A stretch of 64,000 bases of DNA from Shewanella marisflavi (GTDB lineage: Bacteria > Pseudomonadota > Gammaproteobacteria > Enterobacterales > Shewanellaceae). The notes beneath the pieces are model-generated. The model was not told where the DNA came from. It worked only from the letters and a program-made list of their open reading frames with translations, and searched no databases. A program made the position numbers and the translations under genes. Shown piece after piece: positions 17,915 to 25,332 of the stretch. The stretch's first letter is position 1; each line of letters opens with the position of its first letter. The DNA is taken from the NCBI RefSeq assembly GCF_023283925.1, contig NZ_JAKIKX010000003.1, positions 124,001 through 188,000 of the forward strand, read 5' to 3'.

Positions 17915-18310
17915 CACTCGCGCGCCGATGCATAGCGTTAAGGTGTGCCGCAATCTAGCCGATAAGCGCTAGGTCGTCACCAGCGCATCGCAATAACGGC
18001 CTATTCCACGGGCGAGTTGTTGTAGCTCGGCTTGCCGTGGTCGCCAGGCTGGTTTAGGGGGCCTGGAGTTGCTGGTGGCAAACGCCTCAATGCTCCCTTA
18101 TCTGTAACGGAAGAATGTGGTTTTACCTGTTCAGCGGGTGCTTGCCATCTATCAACAGCTGCTCAATAGCGGCCACTAGCCCTTGTTGCGCGCTCAGATT
18201 CAGTTGCTGCGAATAGGTTGCGTGGCAATATATCGGAGCGGCTTTTTGCCTGCTTCGAAGGCGCTATCAAGGACAAGCATGTGTCGCAGCTTAAGCCTGC
18301 ACCACAGAGG
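17915..18310. other. Non-coding stretch with possible decayed gene
   Basis: No intact gene is visible. On the minus strand two coding-like fragments can be read in different frames, broken by stops: one ending ...RQAELQQLARGIGRYCDALVTT at the stop at 17969-17971, and one containing YSQQLNLSAQQGLVAAIEQL around 18150-18240. This may be the remnant of a gene once downstream of fetB, but family and even strand are uncertain. No clear terminator for glnE was found here. Confidence 0.3.
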
Positions 18311-19105
18311 TTAGCGGATTCGTTTGATGAGCAACTTGCCACTGTAATCCAGACTGTGACGCAGCGCCAGGCTTAGGGCGCAGGCGACGCTCAGGCTTAA
18401 CATCACCAATATCGCCAACATGATCACCAGTTGATATTTCACGGCGACTAAGGGGTCACTGCCGCCGAGGATCTGTCCTGTCATCATACCGGGAAGGGTG
18501 ACCAGCCCCATGGTGCTCATGGCGGCTATGCTGGGGGCAAGAGCCTGCTGCAGCGCGTTTTGCAGAAAAGGAAAGGCCGCCTGCCATGGCCTCGCGCCTA
18601 GTGCGAGACGTCCCTGATACTCTTCTTGTTTCTCTTCCAAGGCGCTAAAAAGACGTTGCAGCGCCAGTATATTTCCAGACAAGCTATTGCCCAGTAACAT
18701 GCCCGCTAGGGGGATCAAATATTGCGCTTGATAGACAGGTGTGGGTTGCAGCAGCGCCAGCAGCAGTAGCCCCAGTAGTGGCAAGAGGCTAATGCTGAGG
18801 CTAAAGAGGAGCGCCGGCATTAATCTGCGTTTAGGCAGCTTAGCCCCGCCTAAGATAGCGCTGGCACCCACTATCAACATGAGTGCTAACCAGAGCAGAT
18901 TGACCCAGAGGCTTTCAAGGTTAAACAGAAACTTAAGGTAGATACCCACCAGCAGTAACTGCGCCGTCATGCGGGTGGCGGCCAGTAGCATGGCTCGGCC
19001 CTGGTCCAGTCTAAATCCCCAATTGATCCCCAGTGGCACCAGCAGAATCAGCATAAACAGCCCGAGTGATAACCAACCTATATCCAGACTCGTCTGCATC
19101 TCCAT
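18311..19105 (-). CDS. fetB: UPF0014 / FetB-type ABC transporter permease
   Basis: 264 residues with about seven hydrophobic helices. The loop ALEEKQEEYQGRLALGARPWQAAFPF (about 158-183) and the conserved TMGLVTLPGMMTGQILGGSDP (about 197-217) are family hallmarks. E. coli FetB is the membrane part of an iron exporter and needs the ATPase FetA. No fetA-like gene is next to it or elsewhere in the window, so the ATPase must be encoded elsewhere. It starts three bases after the zapE stop and is probably co-transcribed with it. Confidence 0.85.
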   Translation of the reverse strand: MEMQTSLDIGWLSLGLFMLILLVPLGINWGFRLDQGRAMLLAATRMTAQLLLVGIYLKFLFNLESLWVNLLWLALMLIVGASAILGGAKLPKRRLMPALLFSLSISLLPLLGLLLLALLQPTPVYQAQYLIPLAGMLLGNSLSGNILALQRLFSALEEKQEEYQGRLALGARPWQAAFPFLQNALQQALAPSIAAMSTMGLVTLPGMMTGQILGGSDPLVAVKYQLVIMLAILVMLSLSVACALSLALRHSLDYSGKLLIKRIR

Positions 19106-19108
19106 GGT

Positions 19109-20239
19109 TTATGCCCTCTGCTTTGGCCGAGCTGTGCTCAGGTATTGCCGCGATTGCATCTCGACCAGGCGACTGATGGTGCGTCTAAACTCGAAGGCCA
19201 GGGCGCCCGGCGTATAGAGTTGCTCCAACGGCAAACTGGCTTCGAGATAGAGTTTAACCCCTTGATCGTAGAGTTCATCCACCAGGGCGATAAAGCGTCT
19301 CGCCGGATCATCCTTGGGTGCGTAGTTAAGCTGGCGGTCACCTGCGGCCACCGCCGCGGCGCCATCTTCAGTGCCTCTGGCGCGGATCCAGCTGCGGGGC
19401 GTGCCCCCAAGGGGCGGCACATCGCTTAGTAACAGGGTGTCGAATTGGCTGGCGATGGCAATATAGTCGAGCTGAGAGCGCGGACCGCCGCACAGGGCGT
19501 CGAAGTCGAGCCAGAGGGTGGAGCTACCCCGGCGGATAACGCTAATCTCTCGGCCTAAGATGGTCAGCGGCGAGTCGCTGCCGCCTGGCTCCAGCTCGTC
19601 GAAGCGCTTGGCAAACTCTCCCTCACCATGCTGAAAATAGGTCTGCACCTTGTCGAGATGACGCAGGCGATGATCCACGCCGCCATCAAGGTGCAGGGCA
19701 TCTGTATGTGTTTCTAACAGGGCGATACAGGGCAGAAATCTGTCTCTTGCCAGTCCATTCTCATAGAGGCGGGCTATGGGGGTATTGGAGGTGGCGACCA
19801 GGGTGATCCCCTCGGCAAACAGGGCCTCAAACAGGCCGGACAGTATCATGGCATCACCTATGTCGCTGACGAAGAACTCATCGAAGCAGATGACTCGGCA
19901 GCTTTGGCTGAGTTTACTGGCGATGCGCCTTAAAGGATCGCGTTTGCCGCTCTCGGCCTTGAGCTCATTATGAACCCTCTCCATAAAGCGATGAAAATGC
20001 AGCCTTAGCGCCATCCCTTCGGGCAGGCTCTGACAGAAGAGATCCATCAGCATGGTCTTGCCACGCCCTACATCGCCCCAGAGATAGAGTCCCTTGGCGG
20101 GCAGATCTTCTGGTTTATGTTTTTGTAAAGCCTGATAGAGGGCCTCTAGGCATAGTATGGCCTGATGCTGAGCCGGGTCGTCGACAAAGTTCTCCTGGGT
20201 GAGTTGATGTTGAAAACCTTGTAGGGGAGAGCGCGACAT
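19109..20239 (-). CDS. zapE: Cell division protein ZapE (AFG1-like ATPase)
   Basis: 376 residues, the usual length for ZapE/YhcM. It has the Walker A motif GDVGRGKTMLMD (about residue 54), the Walker B CFDEFFVSDIGDA (about 118) and a sensor-like LVATSNTPI (about 146). ZapE is a cytoplasmic ATPase that associates with the division ring and destabilises FtsZ filaments in E. coli. It is encoded just upstream of fetB with a three-base gap. Confidence 0.92.
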   Translation of the reverse strand: MSRSPLQGFQHQLTQENFVDDPAQHQAILCLEALYQALQKHKPEDLPAKGLYLWGDVGRGKTMLMDLFCQSLPEGMALRLHFHRFMERVHNELKAESGKRDPLRRIASKLSQSCRVICFDEFFVSDIGDAMILSGLFEALFAEGITLVATSNTPIARLYENGLARDRFLPCIALLETHTDALHLDGGVDHRLRHLDKVQTYFQHGEGEFAKRFDELEPGGSDSPLTILGREISVIRRGSSTLWLDFDALCGGPRSQLDYIAIASQFDTLLLSDVPPLGGTPRSWIRARGTEDGAAAVAAGDRQLNYAPKDDPARRFIALVDELYDQGVKLYLEASLPLEQLYTPGALAFEFRRTISRLVEMQSRQYLSTARPKQRA

Positions 20240-20291
20240 GAAATGACCCAGGTAGTGAGCGGGCGGCCATTATATCAAGATGTTATCAATT

Positions 20292-20317
20292 AAACAGCGC
20301 CCACAGGGGCGCCGTTT
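20292..20317 (-). terminator. Probable terminator after the OmpA-family gene
   Basis: An 11-bp stem AAACAGCGCCC/GGGCGCCGTTT (20292-20302 with 20307-20317) with one mismatch and a 4-base loop. On the minus strand the tail is TTTAATTGA, a weak T run. It lies 11 bases beyond the stop of the gene at 20328. Confidence 0.55.
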
Positions 20318-20327
20318 GATGATGCGG

Positions 20328-21773
20328 CTATTGCATGTCTGAGCGCAGTACCAGTTCGACACGGCGATTACGCTGTCTGCCCGCCTCGTCCAGGTTGTTG
20401 GCCACAGGTACATATTCCCCTACGCCTATGGGGCTGAGCTGGTCCTTGTCTATGCCGTGAGATTGGGTGAGGGTGGCGACTACCGCCTTGGCCCGCTGCT
20501 CCGACAGCCCCTTGTTGTAGCCTTGCTTGCCCTTATCATCCGTGTGACCCACCACATAGAAGCGCTGCTTAGGGTGGCTCTTAAGGTAGGTGGCCAGGAT
20601 GGTGATCACTTCATCTGCCTCGGGCAGCATCTGATCGCTGTCGAACTTGAACAACAGGCCATCCAGCGCCACGTGGCCCTGCTCGGCGATCTTATCCTTG
20701 AGTCCCTCGAGATCTATGACCACTCTGTCGTCGACGAGTTTGGTCTCTTCTACCACCTTTATCTCGCTCCACAGGCCGCCATGATAACCTGTGATAAAGA
20801 CCATGGCGTGCACAGCGCCCTCGGGTCGCTCTAACTTATATAGGCTGTAATATTGGTTTTCATCGAAACCTATATGGATCAGGGTTTTGATGCGACGTTC
20901 GATGAGATCTGTCTCACCACACTCTAAGCCCTGGCAGTGAAAGCCGCGCACAAAGCCTAGTTTTTCCAGCGCCGCCTTATAGTTAGCATCGACCTCATAC
21001 TCCGAGTAGCCCCTTGGGAGTTTATAGCCAATGTCGGTGACCTTACCCTCTAGGGTCTTAATCTTGTGTTGGCCTTGTTCAACACCGTCAAATACCAAGG
21101 TCTGGGCATAGCCCTGTTGCTGATATTTTTGGATGAAGGCACCGGGGAGCCTGGCGATCATCGGGTGATCCTTCGAGCCTTGGGTATCCTTATTGCCTCT
21201 GTCTTTAAACTCGGTCTGGCTGACCTCGCTTGTCAGGTAGGCCTGGTTGGTGGCAAGCAGATCCAGTGGCTCGTCAATTACCTCGACGATATCTAGCTGT
21301 AGGCCGGCGCCGTTGTGCCAATTAGCGCCATAGACAGAGAGGTAGAGCTGTTTCTTGGTAAGCGTCAGCTTGGCGGTTAGCAGCGCGGGTGTCTTCTTGG
21401 GAATGTCGCTGAGCGGCGCTATCTGTTTTGAGAGTTTGTGGTCATCGCCGCAGGCTTTCTCCTGGCACTCGAACAGTATTGTGCCGCCGAGTTTTTCGAT
21501 CTGAGCCTTATAGTTGTAGACGGCGTGGGAGGCCAGGTAGCTGCTTGGCAGCTTGTAATTGATTCGTTTCAGCTGACCGGCAACCGTCTGCGTCTGGTAA
21601 GTGTTTTTGTCCACGCCAATCACTAGGTCAAAGGGGGTGTAATGGCGCTCATGTTGTTTGTAGAGCTTACCCTCTGGTAGTGGCTGAAAAGGGAGGTCAT
21701 TGGCCTGAGCCAGTCCGCTAAGGCCTAAGCCGCTGCATAAGGCGAGTGTGAAGGCGAGAGTTTGGGGTTTCAT
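20328..21773 (-). CDS. OmpA-family outer membrane / periplasmic protein
   Basis: 481 residues. A signal peptide (about 1-24, ending AQAN) is followed by two related domains (about 30-185 and 205-355), each with a pattern like LPSSYLASHAVYNYKAQIEKLG...C...C, which resembles the DUF4892 type. The C-terminal OmpA-like domain (about 365-480) contains the peptidoglycan-binding signature GHTDDKGKQGYNKGLSEQRA. The two paired cysteines in each domain suggest periplasmic disulfides. It probably tethers the cell wall to something in the envelope; the partner is unknown. A separate minus-strand gene lies upstream with a 70-base gap. Confidence 0.85.
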   Translation of the reverse strand: MKPQTLAFTLALCSGLGLSGLAQANDLPFQPLPEGKLYKQHERHYTPFDLVIGVDKNTYQTQTVAGQLKRINYKLPSSYLASHAVYNYKAQIEKLGGTILFECQEKACGDDHKLSKQIAPLSDIPKKTPALLTAKLTLTKKQLYLSVYGANWHNGAGLQLDIVEVIDEPLDLLATNQAYLTSEVSQTEFKDRGNKDTQGSKDHPMIARLPGAFIQKYQQQGYAQTLVFDGVEQGQHKIKTLEGKVTDIGYKLPRGYSEYEVDANYKAALEKLGFVRGFHCQGLECGETDLIERRIKTLIHIGFDENQYYSLYKLERPEGAVHAMVFITGYHGGLWSEIKVVEETKLVDDRVVIDLEGLKDKIAEQGHVALDGLLFKFDSDQMLPEADEVITILATYLKSHPKQRFYVVGHTDDKGKQGYNKGLSEQRAKAVVATLTQSHGIDKDQLSPIGVGEYVPVANNLDEAGRQRNRRVELVLRSDMQ

Positions 21774-21843
21774 CTTAATTCCCTTTAAGTTTCTGAAAGG
21801 TTTGCTTTATCAATATCTGTTTTGTGCATATTGCACGCCCCAC

Positions 21844-23232
21844 TTAAGGCGCGGGGCAATCGGTCATTATGGTGAGCCCTTGCATCGAAGCCTGGCGTTG
21901 CATGAGGTCGGCCATAGCCTGTGGCGATAGGCCTTGGTAAAGCAAGGCAACATTTGGCTGTTCTGCGAGCGGTTTCAAGGCGTCGCAGCGGGTCGGCGAC
22001 ATGATGGCAATCGACTCGGCTTGGGCGTCTGCCAGAGCCTGCCAGTCTTGGCTATCGACCTCGCTGAAGCTAAGGTTGCCCTTAAGTGCCTTGAGATCAC
22101 CAAAGGTGATGATTTGACTCTGCTCTATGCTCAGCAGACTGAGATGATTAAGGCTTGCCAGCGCCGACAGGTCGGTCAGCACGCCGCCCTGCAGGCTCAG
22201 TATCTCCAGGTTAGATAGCTTACTTAGCCGGTTTAGGCTGACCGAGGCGCTGGATAGGCGGCAGCTCAACACAGTAAGCGCCTGGGCCGATGTCAGCCCC
22301 AGTTGTGAGACCTGCTGCTTGATACAGGCATCGAGCGCCTTGTCTTGCTGGCTAAGCTTGTCACTGTCGGCAGATTTTGAGTCAGAAGTGCTTGGAACTG
22401 CTGCATTATCATCGGGGCGGCTAGCATCCGCGCTTTCAATATCAGTCCCGTTAAGATCTGGTGCGTTAATGCTTGATTCGGCCGAGCTAATTTCGTTAAG
22501 GCGAGATTCTGAATGCTCTAGCCCTTCAGGCTCGGATGTCGATAGGTTGGCCGCCTCGACCATTTCGGGTAGCCGCTCGGCCATAAGCCCTTCGAGCAGG
22601 AGGATATCCTGGGCGACTTCCGGCATGGCCTGGGTAACATAGCAAAGTTTGCTAGTCTCCAGCAGGTTGATCAGTATCGCCGCTTTGCTCTGACCGATAT
22701 TTATCGCCATCAGAGCCGCGTAGGCTTCCCCTTGGTCTTGGGTCTGGGCTTGGGATTGAGTCAGGTCTTGCAGCTGGTTGAGATAGTCTTGTACCTCGTC
22801 TCTGGTCTGCTGAAATTGTGCGAGTCGTTTGGGCTGATAACAGCTGGAGTTTTTGTCGATTCGCGCGAGGAAGGCGCGATAGCGCTGCAGATAGTCGTTG
22901 GTCAGGGTTAACATCTTGCCTGCTGTGAGCGCCATCTCACCGATTAAGGCATCTTGCAGTAGCTGCCTGGCATCCTGGTATTCGTCAAGCTTGTTAGAGA
23001 AGCTCTCCATCTGCTGATTGTGTTTGCGACTGAGCTGATGGGCGCGCTCGGTCAGCGGCGTCGTTTGCCGTTGAAACTGTTTGATGGCATCTTTATCTGC
23101 GCCGGTATCGGCAGAGGCCAGGCCGCTAATTGAAACTAAGCTCAGAGCCGAGGTTAGCGCCAGTTGGCGAAGTGCCTTGCTGCCGAAATTGGATGTGCTT
23201 TTGGAGTTCCTAAGGTCTTGAGTAAATAACAC
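21844..23232 (-). CDS. Secreted protein with leucine-rich segment, unknown function
   Basis: 462 residues starting with GTG at 23232 (AGG precedes it). A long N-region and a signal peptide end near SGLASADTG (about 43). The middle is helical and charged (about 50-230), followed by a Ser/Asp/Glu-rich linker (about 235-290). The C-terminal third has leucine-rich-repeat-like lines (SNLEILSLQGGVLTDLSALASLNHLSLLSIEQ, about 340-370). No enzyme motif was seen. Leucine-rich repeats usually bind proteins. It may belong with the OmpA-family gene downstream. Confidence 0.7.
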   Translation of the reverse strand: MLFTQDLRNSKSTSNFGSKALRQLALTSALSLVSISGLASADTGADKDAIKQFQRQTTPLTERAHQLSRKHNQQMESFSNKLDEYQDARQLLQDALIGEMALTAGKMLTLTNDYLQRYRAFLARIDKNSSCYQPKRLAQFQQTRDEVQDYLNQLQDLTQSQAQTQDQGEAYAALMAINIGQSKAAILINLLETSKLCYVTQAMPEVAQDILLLEGLMAERLPEMVEAANLSTSEPEGLEHSESRLNEISSAESSINAPDLNGTDIESADASRPDDNAAVPSTSDSKSADSDKLSQQDKALDACIKQQVSQLGLTSAQALTVLSCRLSSASVSLNRLSKLSNLEILSLQGGVLTDLSALASLNHLSLLSIEQSQIITFGDLKALKGNLSFSEVDSQDWQALADAQAESIAIMSPTRCDALKPLAEQPNVALLYQGLSPQAMADLMQRQASMQGLTIMTDCPAP

Positions 23233-23285
23233 GACTTAGCCTTATCAGAGGGCGAGCGCTGAGGGATCCAATCCGAGGATTGAGG

Positions 23286-23321
23286 CGACTTGGCATCGAC
23301 GCTCGTGCCCATACCAAGTCG
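23286..23321. repeat. Inverted repeat between two envelope genes
   Basis: Arms CGACTTGG (23286-23293) and CCAAGTCG (23314-23321), with an inner GGCA/TGCC pair in the loop. No T run follows on either strand, so it is not a standard terminator. It lies just past the stop of the small lipoprotein gene at 23328. Confidence 0.4.
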
Positions 23322-23327
23322 ATTAGG

Positions 23328-23729
23328 TTAGAAGTAGAGGTTGTCTACTAGCTTCTCGTTGACATAGAGCTCGCACTTATCGGCGGTGCTGCTCTTAGAA
23401 GATTGCACTATGCTCGCGATGGCGCCGAAGGCACCGCCTTGATTACCCAAAACAGAGCCGAAGTAGCAGTGGCTTCTAACAGCAAAGTCTTTGTAGTTCG
23501 CCTTAAGGTTTTGGGTTGGGGTGTAAGGGGCGAATCGGCCCTGCATGATAGGGTCGCCGTTGACGCTGAGGATCAAGATGTTTTTCTTGTCGTGGTAGCT
23601 GCCGTTAAATTTGAGCACTTTGCCATCGACTTCAACCGTCTTTTCCAGTGCCATGCGCGGGCCGGGATCTGAAGCGCAGGCGGTCAATAACAGGGCTAAG
23701 CTCAGGGCAGAGAGTGAAGCAATTTTCAT
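23328..23729 (-). CDS. Small lipoprotein of unknown function
   Basis: 133 residues with a clear lipobox LTAC (Cys about residue 18). The mature part is beta-rich, and two cysteines (about 88 and 118) could form a disulfide. A good ribosome site (AAAGGA) precedes the ATG. It has no recognised domain and no membrane segment beyond the signal. Its neighbours are also small envelope proteins of unknown role. Confidence 0.72.
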   Translation of the reverse strand: MKIASLSALSLALLLTACASDPGPRMALEKTVEVDGKVLKFNGSYHDKKNILILSVNGDPIMQGRFAPYTPTQNLKANYKDFAVRSHCYFGSVLGNQGGAFGAIASIVQSSKSSTADKCELYVNEKLVDNLYF

Positions 23730-23882
23730 TGATATAGTCCTTTATATGGGAATAAATTGTCCTGAGTGGAGGGAGGGCTTTGAAGACGAAATGTACATCA
23801 ATATGCTTTATTCACAACCACTTAAAATAAGCCTTTAGGTTTATTTGTTTGCGATCCTATCGCAAAATATCGGCCGGAAACA

Positions 23883-24020
23883 TTATTCTTTCGGGTGTAT
23901 TTCGGCGGTTAAATCGGCGAAAAATATTTCCTCGCTCTGCTTGTCGAGACCAAGGTATTGGCTCAAGAAGACGGTATCGACCCATTTCAGATTTTCCAGC
24001 AGGTGATTGAGTGAGTTCAT
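23883..24020 (-). CDS. Possible 45-residue protein, translationally coupled
   Basis: Reading from the ATG at 24020 gives 45 residues (MNSLNHLLENLKWVDTV... to ...LTAEIHPKE). The frame continues in to an ATG at 24068. A 20-residue reading frame at 24079-24017 starts 8 bases after a perfect AAGGAG and its TGA overlaps the ATG at 24020 (ATGA), suggesting coupled translation. Both are too short for a firm call and no family is recognised. Confidence 0.3.
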   Translation of the reverse strand: MNSLNHLLENLKWVDTVFLSQYLGLDKQSEEIFFADLTAEIHPKE

Positions 24021-24108
24021 TGCGATGAAAAGTCCCGTTTTCTTCCCTTTAATGCTATTGCCATCCATGGTTTGTGCATTTGGTTAGCTCCTTGTTAAGT
24101 TGACGGCC

Positions 24109-24786
24109 TTATAGAAAATACTCTTTAAACAGCAAGCCAGTTACCGCCACAAGGGCGACTAAGGGAAAGGCGACAAACAGGCTACGAGCAACTATGGCCA
24201 AAGAGTGCCGGCGTTTTTGCAGCGTGATTGGGTAGTCGAAATAGACCAGCAGGTAAAGTAGTGGCTTAATCGGGAAGTAGAGGCTCTTTAAACAGATTGA
24301 TTGGCCCGATTCGAGTGTGATGATGAGTTCACTGACATCGTAGCTGGTGCGCAGGTCGCGTGTGCTTGGCCAATAACGCACGCCTATCTCCTTTATGTCT
24401 CGTCGCTGAATTTCCACAGGGCCCGCTTTGGTATCGATAAGGCGACTGCCGGGAATGCTGAGCCTTTCAGCGTTAATTTGGCAAACTTGTTTTCCCCCTC
24501 GGCCATAGATGCTGGTAATAAACAGTTTTTTGAGGATCAGATAGCTTAATAGGGTGGCGATGTTTAGCGTAAGCCAGTCCTGGGGAAGCATCAGGCTAGG
24601 ATTGATAAAGGGCAGAATGGCCAATGTCAGTGGGCCAATGAAAAAGAGTATTTCTAACGGTAAGGGCAGCGGATAGAGCAGCCTAGATGACTTAAGGCGA
24701 ATGTTGCTGTCGCCAGTTAGTTGATTCTTTCCCTTGAAATCTGTGGTACCAAACCAGGGAGTGTCGTCAAGGGTTAGCTTTTCCAT
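24109..24786 (-). CDS. Membrane protein of unknown function
   Basis: 225 residues. There are two adjacent hydrophobic helices around 43-90, then a predicted cytoplasmic stretch of about 100 residues (ISIPGSRLIDTKAGP to SLYFPIKPLL) that resembles a PH-like or bPH2 element, and a last hydrophobic helix at 198-222. There is no signal peptide. AAAGGA lies upstream of the ATG. The sequence is more AT-rich than the surrounding core genes. Function unknown. Confidence 0.65.
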   Translation of the reverse strand: MEKLTLDDTPWFGTTDFKGKNQLTGDSNIRLKSSRLLYPLPLPLEILFFIGPLTLAILPFINPSLMLPQDWLTLNIATLLSYLILKKLFITSIYGRGGKQVCQINAERLSIPGSRLIDTKAGPVEIQRRDIKEIGVRYWPSTRDLRTSYDVSELIITLESGQSICLKSLYFPIKPLLYLLVYFDYPITLQKRRHSLAIVARSLFVAFPLVALVAVTGLLFKEYFL

Positions 24787-24828
24787 GCCTTTCGAGTCCT
24801 TTCAAGTCGGTTGGGCTTGTGATTGTGG

Positions 24829-25287
24829 TTATTTGAGTAAATTAATCATGTACCAGGAGTCGCCTTGCAGGGCAAAGCGGCAGAAGCCTGCCTTGGTGGC
24901 GGGGGCGTTGGTGGTGCGGTTGGTAGAATTAAAGGCGTAGTCGACCCAGACTTCCGTATCGTGTCCCCAGTGCTGAGCCGATTGCTTTACGGTATCATTC
25001 TCGGAGGTTTTGGCGTGCTCGAAGACTCTTACGCCTTCTATGGTAAAGTCATTGATGCCGCTATAGTTTTTCACAAATGCCCAATCATGGATCTTCTGGA
25101 TAAAGGCTAAGTATTGCTCATCGTTAGCCTTAATCGGCATATAGATTTGCTTGAATAGTGCCAGATCTTTATTTGTGACAATGTCTGCGGCTTTAAGACA
25201 ATTTGCCTTGGGAATAGTGACGTCAATTTGACCGTAGGCAAACGGAGTGCTCGCTAGCATGATTAGTGTGGTGAGCGGTTTTAACAT
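24829..25287 (-). CDS. Secreted small protein of unknown function
   Basis: 152 residues with a signal peptide (about 1-19, ending FAYG). The mature protein has paired cysteines (about 30 and 138), suggesting a periplasmic fold. The C-terminal half (WGHDTEVWVDYAFNSTN to FALQGDSWYMINLLK) resembles NTF2-like or DUF4878-type domains, but this is only a visual impression. It lies between the Tad-associated terminator at 25302 and the membrane protein gene at 24786. Confidence 0.62.
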   Translation of the reverse strand: MLKPLTTLIMLASTPFAYGQIDVTIPKANCLKAADIVTNKDLALFKQIYMPIKANDEQYLAFIQKIHDWAFVKNYSGINDFTIEGVRVFEHAKTSENDTVKQSAQHWGHDTEVWVDYAFNSTNRTTNAPATKAGFCRFALQGDSWYMINLLK

Positions 25288-25301
25288 GATTTCTCCCTAA
25301 T

Positions 25302-25327
25302 AAAAAATGGCCCCTAGGGGCCATTTT
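25302..25327 (-). terminator. Rho-independent terminator after the giant lipoprotein gene
   Basis: Perfect 11-bp stem AAAATGGCCCC/GGGGCCATTTT (25304-25314 with 25317-25327), followed on the minus strand by a run of T. It probably marks the 3' end of the Tad operon. Confidence 0.88.
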
Positions 25328-25332
25328 GTCCT

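Noticed and set aside
18741-18941. Plus-strand frame opposite fetB
   Set aside because: It is a shadow of the conserved membrane protein on the other strand.
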